Shown here: in pieces, positions 51,982 to 60,067 of the stretch
How the letters are laid out: every line of letters starts with the position of its first letter
Numbering within the stretch: the first letter of the stretch is position 1
Source: Paenibacillus sp. JNUCC32
GTDB taxonomy: Bacteria > Bacillota > Bacilli > Paenibacillales > Paenibacillaceae
Direction of reading: 5' to 3'
Length of the DNA: 64,000 bases
NCBI RefSeq assembly: GCF_014863545.1
Contig: NZ_CP062260.1
Location: 496,001-560,000 of the forward strand
Notes under the pieces: generated by a model
Seen by the model: the letters and a program-made list of their open reading frames with translations, nothing else
Told to the model about the DNA's origin: nothing
The model's database searches: none
Position numbers and translations under genes: made by a program

Positions 51982-54096
51982 TCATTCGTGTTTATTTACG
52001 GTGGCACTCCCGATTTCGTAAGGCGTGAAAACCCCCTCATACATGAGATGCATCGACATCCCGGCCGCGGCATGGTCCAAATTGTGGCAGTGATCCATCC
52101 AAAGTCCCGGGTTGTCGGCTTCAAACGCAGCTTCATACGTCTCGCCTGGCGCTACATTCAGCGTATCCGTCCACCAGGGACTTCCTACGATGGGTTCTCC
52201 ATTACGCTTCAAGACGAGAATATGGTGACCATGCAGATGCATCGGATGATCCATGAAACCCCGATTCACAAACTTCATTTTTACGATATCCCCTTCACGT
52301 ACCATGAGAGACGGCGTATTCGGAAAGACATAACCGTTGATGGTCTGCACATTGGTCATCGTGCCGTTATAGAAGCCCACGCGGTTGTCGAGCACAAGCG
52401 TAAAGTTACGGTCATAGACGGTATCGGCGTCAAAAGGAACCGAGGACGGCGTGCCGTACTTGGCCGGATTGAATACCGGGCCCTCCCGGCCAGGAAGCGG
52501 CAGGTCCCGATCATTGCCGGCCATAACAATCGCTTCGCTCCGTTCGTTGATCGCATCGGCAGCATGCGTCAACGATACCGCATGATCCGGCATGGCAAAG
52601 GAAATATCGTAGCGTCCGCCGGCAGCCAGCAGCAGCTTTTGATTTTGTATCCACTCGGGACCGTTGAGATCCACGCCGTCAATGGAGGTTACTTTAAAGG
52701 ATGCTCCCGATAAATAAAACATTTTAGGCATGTTATGTGCATTGATTAATCTTAACCTCACGGTTTTGCCCGGCATTACGGTCTGCCGCTGGAGCTTTCC
52801 CGTGGCTCCTAAGGTGATCGTTGTTCCATTGCTCGTTCCTTTCGGATGAGCCATCACGGTTAAATCGACGTCTTCCAAAACGGTAGCGTCATCCGGTTCG
52901 ATGACAAGCGTGCCATACAGCCCTTTGGCAACCTGCACCGAGGATTGCTGATGGGAATGATACCAGTATGTGCCCGTCTGTTCCGCGATGAACCGGTAGA
53001 TAAACCGTTCTCCTGGCATGACGGCATTCTGCGTTAATCCTGCCACGCCATCTTCCCCGTTCGGAACATTTAGTCCATGCCAATGGATCGTAACGCCATC
53101 CTCCACATCGATATTGACCAGGGTAACCTCGACCAGCTCGCCTTCCTGAATACGGAGTTCCGGACCGGGTACGAGGCCGTTAAAAGCCCATACCTCTTCG
53201 GTTTCGCCTGAGGGCAAGGTGAGCAGCTTTTTCTGTGCGCTTAATTCGAATGTGCGGTCAGGCTTTGAGGTCTGCGGTCCGCGCAAGCTGGCTACACTGA
53301 TCGATTCTATATTCTCTGCAGATATGCTCGATGCTTCCGCGTGACTTCCATGATGGCTATGGTTCTCGGGGCTTCCGCTGCTGTCATGACGACCATGGTC
53401 CATCATGCTCATTCGGTCCGGCAGCCGGGACGAGATCAAGCCGGCGGAAACCATTATGGAGGTGATGGCAATGACGAGCAGGCACTTCCATGAGAATCGG
53501 ATAAGTCTCTGCTTGTAGGTTACACGGTGATCCATGTTCAATGAATGCTGCAATTCCTTGAATTGTCTTCTGCAGGAAACCCACGCCATGCCCATCAGGA
53601 TACCGAATGCAATCCAGACGGTTATAAAACTGCTGAATCGGAGTGGAGATTGCGAGAGAAACAACATGTATAAGCAGGAGCATGCTGCTGCGTAGAACGC
53701 TGCCGAAAAAGGCGCCGCAAGGATGCGGTTGTTCAGGTATCCGCTTGAACCGTCGTTTAACTTTGCATGAAGCTCCGATAATTTGCGACTCGTTAATACG
53801 GGCAGCGAGAAGAAAAAGACGGCGGAAATCGAGAGCGCATAGAGCGGCCACTGGATGAACACCTTGTCTTCGACAAACGCCCAATCGGCATTCCACAGCA
53901 CCGCACCCGCAGCGAATTTAAGCCCTGTCATGATTTTGGCGGGCCACAACCAGAAGCGAAGTTTGTTTAGATGCTTAAGCAGGTCTTCCTTCGGTTGCGG
54001 CAGGCATGTCTTTTTTGCTCTGTAATAGACAATCCACCATATAAAAAAAATTAGAAACGTTAATACGTAGTCAAACATTAGCCAGCTTCTCACCAT
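51982..54096 (-). CDS. Membrane-anchored multicopper oxidase
   Basis: A 704-residue protein. Residues 1 to ~235 contain about five spans (FDYVLTFLIFFIWWIVYYRA and later hydrophobic stretches). A His/Ser-rich linker follows (DHGRHDSSGSPENHSHHGSH). From about 290 the laccase-like domain begins: TIHWHGLNVPNG, YWYHSHQQSS, HPMHLHGHHILVL and WMDHCHNLDHAAAGMSMHL give the T1 and trinuclear copper sites. It probably oxidises copper(I), iron or phenols outside the membrane. The ATG at 54096 has AAAGGGG. It is divergent from an OmpR-type two-component system at 54243, which probably senses metal and controls it. Confidence 0.9.
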   Translation of the reverse strand: MVRSWLMFDYVLTFLIFFIWWIVYYRAKKTCLPQPKEDLLKHLNKLRFWLWPAKIMTGLKFAAGAVLWNADWAFVEDKVFIQWPLYALSISAVFFFSLPVLTSRKLSELHAKLNDGSSGYLNNRILAAPFSAAFYAAACSCLYMLFLSQSPLRFSSFITVWIAFGILMGMAWVSCRRQFKELQHSLNMDHRVTYKQRLIRFSWKCLLVIAITSIMVSAGLISSRLPDRMSMMDHGRHDSSGSPENHSHHGSHAEASSISAENIESISVASLRGPQTSKPDRTFELSAQKKLLTLPSGETEEVWAFNGLVPGPELRIQEGELVEVTLVNIDVEDGVTIHWHGLNVPNGEDGVAGLTQNAVMPGERFIYRFIAEQTGTYWYHSHQQSSVQVAKGLYGTLVIEPDDATVLEDVDLTVMAHPKGTSNGTTITLGATGKLQRQTVMPGKTVRLRLINAHNMPKMFYLSGASFKVTSIDGVDLNGPEWIQNQKLLLAAGGRYDISFAMPDHAVSLTHAADAINERSEAIVMAGNDRDLPLPGREGPVFNPAKYGTPSSVPFDADTVYDRNFTLVLDNRVGFYNGTMTNVQTINGYVFPNTPSLMVREGDIVKMKFVNRGFMDHPMHLHGHHILVLKRNGEPIVGSPWWTDTLNVAPGETYEAAFEADNPGLWMDHCHNLDHAAAGMSMHLMYEGVFTPYEIGSATVNKHE

Positions 54097-54242
54097 TGTG
54101 TACGCCCCTTTACATTTGTTTTGCATTCAGTGTACTGATCAAATGTGTAGAACTGTTGGAGATGATCTTTTCATTCTGTGTAGGATCACTTCTTATGCTG
54201 GAAACGGGTTATAATGGTTCTAAAAAGTGAGAGGTTATCGCA

Positions 54243-54929
54243 ATGGAAACGACGCTGTTGCTTGTGGAAGACGAAGTGGCGATGCTGGAAACGATGAAGC
54301 TTTATTTAGAGGGCGAAGGGTTCCGGATTCTTGCCGTAACCAATGGTCAAGATGCGCTTGAGTGCGCCCGAAGAGAGCAACCCGCGCTTGTGGTGCTGGA
54401 TTGGATGCTGCCTGGAAAGAGCGGAATCGAAGTGTGCAAGGAGCTGAGGCAATCCAGTGCTTGTGGAATCATCATGGTAACGGCGAAATCAGAGGAAACG
54501 GACAAAATTATTGGCCTGGAGCTTGGTGCGGATGACTACATAACCAAACCCTTCAGTTTGCGGGAGCTGACCTCCCGCATTCGCTCGGTTCTCAGACGAA
54601 CGGCTCCAATCCAGGTTGAGGCGTCGCCCTTGCAGCGCGGAGATCTGTTGATATCGGAAACCAAATGCCAGGTTACGCGAAACGGGGAGCTCATCCCGCT
54701 GACTCCGACCGAGTTCAAGATCTTGCTGACGCTGGCCAACAGGCCGGGGGTTGTGTTCAGTCGATTGCAGCTTATGAAGGCAGCTATGGATGATGATTTC
54801 ATGAATTATGAACGCACCTTGGACTCTCATGTCAGTAAACTGCGCAAGAAGCTTGAGCCTGATCCTGACCATATGAAATACATTCAAACGGTGTATGGGT
54901 TTGGATATCGATTCGGTGAGCCGAGATGA
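54243..54929 (+). CDS. OmpR-family response regulator
   Basis: A 228-residue two-domain regulator. The receiver (1-120) has the acidic pair in LLLVEDEVAM, the phospho-acceptor Asp53 in VVLDWMLPG, and Lys in ITKPFSLREL. The C-terminal winged helix (about 130-225) has LTPTEFKILLTLANRPGVVF and VSKLRKKLEPDPDHMKYIQT. Its ATG follows GAGAGG. The kinase gene overlaps its stop by 4 bp (ATGA). It is divergent from the multicopper oxidase gene and probably activates it. Confidence 0.93.
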   Translation: METTLLLVEDEVAMLETMKLYLEGEGFRILAVTNGQDALECARREQPALVVLDWMLPGKSGIEVCKELRQSSACGIIMVTAKSEETDKIIGLELGADDYITKPFSLRELTSRIRSVLRRTAPIQVEASPLQRGDLLISETKCQVTRNGELIPLTPTEFKILLTLANRPGVVFSRLQLMKAAMDDDFMNYERTLDSHVSKLRKKLEPDPDHMKYIQTVYGFGYRFGEPR

Positions 54930-56032
54930 CGGTGCGCGGCAAAATATTCATGGCGATGGGCGTCCTGGTTATGCTTGTAACGGCCGCGTATATCGGCACA
55001 ACGCAAGGCTACTTGGGAAGCCTGTTTGCCCGGTATGCTCCCGAGGGAAGCGGGGGTGGCCTCGGAGGGGAGCATCTCGAGGGATTAAGTAAATATGTGC
55101 TTGGCGAAATGAAGATGAAAGCTCTAATGGTGACGTTGTTTGTTGCATGCGCTGTGGTCGTTTTGGGTTACTGGCTTTCAGGTCTAATCATTCATCCGCT
55201 CCATAAACTGATCGCGGTCATGCGAAAAGTGGCCGATGGAGACTTGACAACGGAAGTGCCGATCAAGCGAAAGGACGAGTATGGTCAGGTTGGGGAGGCG
55301 TTCAATTCCATGACGCACCAATTACGAGAGGCCATGGACCTTCGAAAAAGACTTGTCGAAGATATAGCGCATGAATTAAGGACGCCGCTATCCATCGTTC
55401 AATCCAAGCTGGAGTTGATTCAGCAGTCCCCAACCGATGTGAAGCCGGAAGTTTTGCTTCCCCTTCACGACGAAGTGCTGCGTCTGGTGCATTTGGTGGA
55501 TGAGCTTCATCTTCTGAATACGGCGGAAGCGGGGGAGTTAGTCTTATATAAAGAGAAGACCGATCTGAACTTGCTATTGGGCAATCTCATGGAGCTCCTA
55601 CAGCCGGAGGCGGTTGCTTGCGGGGTTACGTTAAAGGGGCCTGAATATCGGGATTCGGCATGGGTTCTGGTCGATCCGAAACGGCTGAAGCAGGTATTAC
55701 TTAACTTGTTGACCAATGCGCTGCGGCATACGCCGGAAGGTGGAAACATTTCGGTTCGAATCGATGCGAGGGACCTGTCCGGGCAGATTGCGATAAGCAT
55801 AACGGACACGGGCACGGGCATACCTGCTGATGCGCTTCCTCATGTGTTCGACCGATTCTACCGGGTGGATAGCGGAAGAGGCAGGTCGACAGGAGGCTCT
55901 GGTCTGGGGCTTTCGATTGCTAAACAGATTGCAGCGGCTCACGGTGGATACATCCAAGTACAAAGCGAGCTTGGCAAGGGGACGGAATTTACGGTAATCC
56001 TTCCCTGGAGCCATGATAGCAGTAAAAATTAA
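54926..56032 (+). CDS. Sensor histidine kinase
   Basis: A 368-residue membrane kinase. Two spans (about 5-25 and 65-88) bound a short 40-residue outside loop. A HAMP domain follows (HPLHKLIAVMRKVADGDLTT), then His149 in DIAHELRTPLSIVQSKL, then the ATPase with NLLTNALRHTPEGGN (N box), DTGTGIPADALPHVFD (G1) and GGSGLGLSIAKQI (G2). The short sensor loop (Gly-rich, YAPEGSGGGLGG) is unlike a large ligand domain and may sense membrane or metal stress. Translation is coupled to the response regulator. Confidence 0.93.
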   Translation: MTVRGKIFMAMGVLVMLVTAAYIGTTQGYLGSLFARYAPEGSGGGLGGEHLEGLSKYVLGEMKMKALMVTLFVACAVVVLGYWLSGLIIHPLHKLIAVMRKVADGDLTTEVPIKRKDEYGQVGEAFNSMTHQLREAMDLRKRLVEDIAHELRTPLSIVQSKLELIQQSPTDVKPEVLLPLHDEVLRLVHLVDELHLLNTAEAGELVLYKEKTDLNLLLGNLMELLQPEAVACGVTLKGPEYRDSAWVLVDPKRLKQVLLNLLTNALRHTPEGGNISVRIDARDLSGQIAISITDTGTGIPADALPHVFDRFYRVDSGRGRSTGGSGLGLSIAKQIAAAHGGYIQVQSELGKGTEFTVILPWSHDSSKN

Positions 56033-56076
56033 CGTGCGAATGTTATCCTTGAAAGTATAAAAAAGGGGGAATCACA

Positions 56077-56979
56077 TTGACCTTACAACAATTAAAGTAC
56101 GCCATCGAAGTTGCCAACCGTGGTTCCATGAACGAGGCGGCCAAACGATTATTTATTTCCCAGCCCAGCCTTTCCAACGCGATCAAGGATCTGGAGGAAG
56201 AGCTTCGCATTACGATATTCGAGCGGACGAACAAAGGAATATCCTTGTCCAAAGAAGGCGCGGAGTTCCTCGGCTATGCGCGGCAGGTGGTGGAGCAGGC
56301 AGAGCTTCTGGAAGGGCGTTATCTGAACGCAAAGCCTTCCCCGCAGCATTTTTCGGTATCCACGCAGCACTACGCCTTTGCGGTCAATGCCTTCGTGAAG
56401 CTGGTCCAGGAATACGGGCAGGATGAGTACGAATTGGCGCTGAGAGAAACGAAGACCTACGAAATCATCCAGGACGTCAAAACCCTGCGCAGCGAGATCG
56501 GCATTCTCTACCTGAACGAATTCAATGCCAAGGTGATCAACAAGCTGCTGAAGGATGCAGGGCTTCAGTTTACCAGCTTGTTTACGGCGAGGCCGCATAT
56601 TTTTATCAGCATCAAAAATCCGCTGGCCAAGCAGTCGATCGTGACCATTGACGAGCTTCAGAATTATCCGTATTTATCCTTCGAGCAGGGGGAATACAAT
56701 TCGTTCCACTTCTCGGAGGAAATCCTCAGCACGCTGTCTCACAAAAAAAGCATCCGGGTCAATGACCGTGCAACCCTGTTCAATCTGCTGATCGGTCTGA
56801 ACGGGTATACCATTTCGACCGGGGTGCTGAGCGCCGACCTGAACGGGAACGAGATTATTCCGGTTCCGCTCGCCTGCGATGAGACGATCAACGTCGGATG
56901 GATCAGCCATAAAAACGCGACCCTGTCCAAGCTTGCCGCGGCTTATGTCGAGGCGCTGCATGAAGCGATTGCCACCTGA
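56077..56979 (+). CDS. LysR-family regulator (MtaR/CpsY-like)
   Basis: A 300-residue LysR protein. TLQQLKYAIEVANRGSMNEA, AKRLFISQPSLSNAIKDLEE form the DNA-binding domain. The effector half contains IRVNDRATLFNLLIGLNGYT then ISTGVLSADLNGNEIIPVPL, which recalls the MtaR/CpsY group linked to methionine and amino-acid uptake in streptococci. The start is a TTG with AGGGGGAA before it. No transporter of that kind lies next to it, so the target is elsewhere. Confidence 0.88.
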   Translation: MTLQQLKYAIEVANRGSMNEAAKRLFISQPSLSNAIKDLEEELRITIFERTNKGISLSKEGAEFLGYARQVVEQAELLEGRYLNAKPSPQHFSVSTQHYAFAVNAFVKLVQEYGQDEYELALRETKTYEIIQDVKTLRSEIGILYLNEFNAKVINKLLKDAGLQFTSLFTARPHIFISIKNPLAKQSIVTIDELQNYPYLSFEQGEYNSFHFSEEILSTLSHKKSIRVNDRATLFNLLIGLNGYTISTGVLSADLNGNEIIPVPLACDETINVGWISHKNATLSKLAAAYVEALHEAIAT

Positions 56980-57047
56980 TTTTGATGGGATAGCTTCATA
57001 CTATAGCTGGCTATAGTTAAAGGAATCATCGGGATAAAGGCTTGTAA

Positions 57048-57082
57048 AAACCGGCTGCCGGCTGCATGAATCGGCAGCCGGT
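57048..57082. terminator. Hairpin after LysR gene
   Basis: AACCGGCTGCCG and CGGCAGCCGGTT form a perfect 12-bp stem. The only T-run is on the minus-strand side, so efficiency on the plus strand is doubtful. Confidence 0.6.
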
Positions 57083-57086
57083 TCAT

Positions 57087-57151
57087 GTAAAAATTGGTCA
57101 TAACAAAATCAAGAATAGTCAGTGGAGGATTGTATCGGTGAGACTTATAAT
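57087..57151 (+). promoter_or_regulatory. 65-bp promoter element, copy upstream of metalloprotease
   Basis: ATTGGTCATAACAA at 57093-57106, GTCAGT 22 bp before the -10, and TATAAT at 57146-57151. The copy at 61676-61740 has the same motif (ATTGGTCACAACAA), the same 65-bp length from GTAAA to TATAAT and a similarly weak -35. It looks like an activator-dependent promoter. Confidence 0.6.
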
Positions 57152-57194
57152 CTGTGTAATAAAGCAGCTTACAGGATCCGTTGGTTGCTTTATT
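57141..57194 (+). repeat. Duplicated promoter/hairpin repeat, copy A
   Basis: A 54-bp element: AGACTTATAAT, then AATAAAGCAGCTTAC and the closing GGTTGCTTTATT. AATAAAGCA (57158-57166) and TGCTTTATT (57186-57194) form a perfect 9-bp stem that starts at the expected transcription start. Copy B lies at 58213-58266, beyond the metalloprotease gene. Confidence 0.75.
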
Positions 57195-57396
57195 ACAGGA
57201 TGATAGGATTGTCGAAACGAAGTGATCGATGAGTCATGAGAAATGAACATACAAGGAAAGGAGGGAAATCGTTTTTTGTGCAAATCAACATGATTCCATG
57301 CTGAATAAAGGTCATACTGCTTAAAGATAGAGTCTTCTAGAATCATATATTCTATCTATCAAATCTGTATAATAGATGTAGGAGGAGCGATATTTC

Positions 57397-58158
57397 ATGA
57401 AAAGGCTGTTGAGCAGTGTAATCTGTGTGGGTATACTTTTAAGTCCTTTAAGCACCCAAAATGTTTTAGCAAATGAAAATGAAAGCGTTATTAAATCTCA
57501 TGTTGTTGATTCTGGGGGACAATATGAAAAACGTGGATATATCCTAGAAGTGATTAATGAGGTGGATGATCCAGCAATCGATCCTATTATTCGTGAATTT
57601 GTTGAACTATATTTTGATGTCTATCCAAAATTAGTAACAAAGTATGCTGCTGACCCCAAAACTGCAACCCAAAAAGTGATATTAAAATTTGATCCTACGT
57701 ACGATGGGGTAGCATATGCTGATGCAGGTGCTGGAATGATTGTTGTAAGCTCTAAATGGATCCTTGATCGTCCATGGGATTTAGGGCTATTTACACATGA
57801 GTTAACTCACATTGTACAATCGTATCCAAGGTATGACGATCAGACATGGTGGATTACAGAAGGAATAGCAGATTATATTCGATATGAATACGGTCCTCAT
57901 CATGAAGGTTGGAAATTTAGGGAACCCAAAGAAACGGATAATTATAATAGCGGTTATGGAGAGACTGCACGCTTTTTGTTATGGATCGAACAAAACAAGA
58001 ATAATAAAGTAGTAGATATATTGAACAAACAAATGCAACAGAATACTTTCCATATTCATGATTTTGAAGAAATAACAGGGCAATCGGTTGAAGATTTGTG
58101 GGCGGAATACATTCTCAATCCTTATGTGAAAACCAAATATAAAATTAAAACAGAGTAA
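57397..58158 (+). CDS. Secreted zinc metalloprotease, basic-secretory-protein family
   Basis: A 253-residue protein. The N-terminus MKRLLSSVICVGILLSPLST is a signal peptide, cut probably after VLA (residue 25). The zinc motif is FTHELTHIVQS (His134, Glu135, His138), with Glu155 in WWITEGIADYIRYEYG. These match the basic secretory protein family (PF04450), found in plants and bacteria and thought to act as proteases. The coding region is clearly more AT-rich than its neighbours. It has its own AGGAGG and a TATAAT 24 bp before the start, and it is flanked by the 54-bp repeats, which suggests recent arrival. Confidence 0.85.
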   Translation: MKRLLSSVICVGILLSPLSTQNVLANENESVIKSHVVDSGGQYEKRGYILEVINEVDDPAIDPIIREFVELYFDVYPKLVTKYAADPKTATQKVILKFDPTYDGVAYADAGAGMIVVSSKWILDRPWDLGLFTHELTHIVQSYPRYDDQTWWITEGIADYIRYEYGPHHEGWKFREPKETDNYNSGYGETARFLLWIEQNKNNKVVDILNKQMQQNTFHIHDFEEITGQSVEDLWAEYILNPYVKTKYKIKTE

Positions 58159-58212
58159 AGAAAGAACCTGTCAGTAATCAAAAATGGGAAATAAGCGGGA
58201 GATGTGTCAGTT

Positions 58213-58266
58213 AGACTTATAATGGGTTAATAAAGCAGCTTACGGTATTCCGTCGGTTGCTTTATT
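58213..58266 (+). repeat. Duplicated promoter/hairpin repeat, copy B
   Basis: The 54-bp element matches copy A closely: AGACTTATAAT, AATAAAGCAGCTTAC and GGTTGCTTTATT. The inner part reads ACGG-tatt-CCGT here but carries GGATCC in copy A, so both fold although the sequence differs. It is followed by TTTCTTTC and stands 32 bp before the YesM-type kinase start. Confidence 0.75.
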
Positions 58267-58297
58267 TCTTTCATGGGATATGGGGGTAGGGAAACAA

Positions 58298-60067
58298 GTG
58301 CGGCTGCGGAAATCATCTATTTATCTCAACTTGGTATTAACCTTTTTATTGTCGATTATTCCAATGTATACCTTAAGTCTATACATCAACATGTCAGGTG
58401 CGGCAAGCGTCCGCCAGGAAATTACGAATTCGATGCAATCCCGGGTTCATTTCTACCTATCCTCGTATGAAGCCGAATTAAGCCGGGTGACCAAATCCAT
58501 GCGGGATTTCATTAATGACGGCGACTTATCCACTTTAAGCAATTTGTACCCGAACATCCCCACCTTTGAACGGTTTAATATGTTGAATAGGTTGGAGAGC
58601 AAGCTTTTTCTCTTGAATAATTCTAGCCAGTATATTTCAAGTTCGAAGTTGTACATCCCCTCGATGGGAATTACGATTCATGGGAGCGGCTATGACGAGG
58701 CGGGCATGACGGCTAAAGAAATAAGCGAAATTCGCTCTGTGCAATATAAAACACTGTCGCCTTTTACCATGGTGGACGACCGTCTCTTCATGGGCAGCTT
58801 ATTCCCCTTAGGACTTGCCGCTGCGCAAGCGCCGACATCGGTCATTAAGGTTGAGATTTCTTTAAAAAGCCTGAGAGACGTACTTAAGCAAATCCCCAAT
58901 ACAGCGGAAGGGGGGGCCGTATTATTTGCGAGAGAGCAAGATTGGCATATCGCTTCCTCCCAAGAAGCCCGAGAGGCTGCGCTTATTCAAACCTTGAAGA
59001 AACAATGGGAGAATAAATCGGGCGATCATAAAGCGGGAAGCGAACGTCTCAAGATTGACAATCGGTTCTACCTTGTCACGTACGAACCATCCGAGATGCT
59101 GGATGCAACCCTGCTCGTGTATGTGCCCGAGAAACAAATTCTCGATCCCCTTAGTCATTATTTCGTGATGCTGTTAGTGCTGTCCGTATTATCAATAGCA
59201 GTAATCATCTTCTTCTCTTATTGGATTTATCGGATGATCCATAAGCCTCTGCGTTCCCTCGTATCCGCTTTTCGCCGTGTGGAGAGCGGTAATATGGACA
59301 TTTCGATCCCCTACAAGACGGCCTTTGAATTCGGTTACCTGTATCGGCAGTTCAATGCTATGATCAGCCGACTGAATACGTTGATTCAGGAAGTGTACGA
59401 ACAAAAGATTCATAGCCAGCGCGCGGAGCTGAAGCAGTTGCAGTCCCAAATCAACCCGCACTTCTTATACAACAGCTTTTTTGTCCTGAAGCGCATGATA
59501 GCTGCGGGTGACAATAAAAGCGCAATTAACTTTGTTGAACACCTGGGAAATTATTTTCAATATATTACGAGAAATGCGGATGATGAGGTAACGTTGGAAG
59601 CGGAGTGGCTGCACGCCCGTAACTATGCGGAAATCCAGATGGTCCGTTTCCGCAAGAGACTGCGGACCGATTTTTTCGGTAAGCCGTGCACGTATGCTTC
59701 TTTGAATGTACCAAGGCTTATCATACAGCCTCTTCTGGAGAACGCCTACCAGTACGGACTGCAGAACAAGATTACGGACGGAATCATCCGCGTTTCTTTT
59801 GAAGTAAAGATGGAACTGATTTGTATTGCTGTTGAGGACAACGGAGAAGAATTGACTGACGAGCAATTGAGTATGCTTGAAGCCAAACTGAATTCTCATA
59901 ATGAACATATGGAAACGACGGGATTAATCAATGTGCATCGGCGTCTGCAATTGAAGTTTGGGACCGATGCCGGCGTCCTTGTTAAGCGCAGCTCCCTTGG
60001 CGGGTTGCGAACCGAGATATGCATTCCGATCAGGGAGGTGCCGAATGTATCGATTGTTGATCATTGA
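58298..60067 (+). CDS. Sensor histidine kinase, YesM-type
   Basis: A 589-residue membrane kinase. The first span is YLNLVLTFLLSIIPMYTLSL, a large outside sensor follows, then a second span (YFVMLLVLSVLSIAVIIFFS), and a HAMP domain (IHKPLRSLVSAFRRVESGNM). The phospho-acceptor His is in QLQSQINPHFLYNSFFVLKR, and the ATPase includes PRLIIQPLLENAYQYGLQN. YesM-type kinases pair with AraC-type response regulators and sense polysaccharide fragments. The start is probably GTG at 58298, which has GGGGGTAGGG; an ATG at 58280 lacks a site. The response regulator gene overlaps its end by 23 bp. Confidence 0.9.
   Translation: MRLRKSSIYLNLVLTFLLSIIPMYTLSLYINMSGAASVRQEITNSMQSRVHFYLSSYEAELSRVTKSMRDFINDGDLSTLSNLYPNIPTFERFNMLNRLESKLFLLNNSSQYISSSKLYIPSMGITIHGSGYDEAGMTAKEISEIRSVQYKTLSPFTMVDDRLFMGSLFPLGLAAAQAPTSVIKVEISLKSLRDVLKQIPNTAEGGAVLFAREQDWHIASSQEAREAALIQTLKKQWENKSGDHKAGSERLKIDNRFYLVTYEPSEMLDATLLVYVPEKQILDPLSHYFVMLLVLSVLSIAVIIFFSYWIYRMIHKPLRSLVSAFRRVESGNMDISIPYKTAFEFGYLYRQFNAMISRLNTLIQEVYEQKIHSQRAELKQLQSQINPHFLYNSFFVLKRMIAAGDNKSAINFVEHLGNYFQYITRNADDEVTLEAEWLHARNYAEIQMVRFRKRLRTDFFGKPCTYASLNVPRLIIQPLLENAYQYGLQNKITDGIIRVSFEVKMELICIAVEDNGEELTDEQLSMLEAKLNSHNEHMETTGLINVHRRLQLKFGTDAGVLVKRSSLGGLRTEICIPIREVPNVSIVDH

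Larger units (their letters stand above)
56980..57396. other. Intergenic region with a hairpin, a promoter and a leader
   Basis: About 415 bp. It holds the LysR terminator hairpin, the 65-bp promoter element (57087-57151), the first copy of the 54-bp promoter/hairpin repeat (57141-57194), a good ribosome site (AAGGAAAGGAGGG) followed by GTG and only eight codons to a stop (57277-57303), and a second TATAAT at 57368-57373. Confidence 0.6.
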
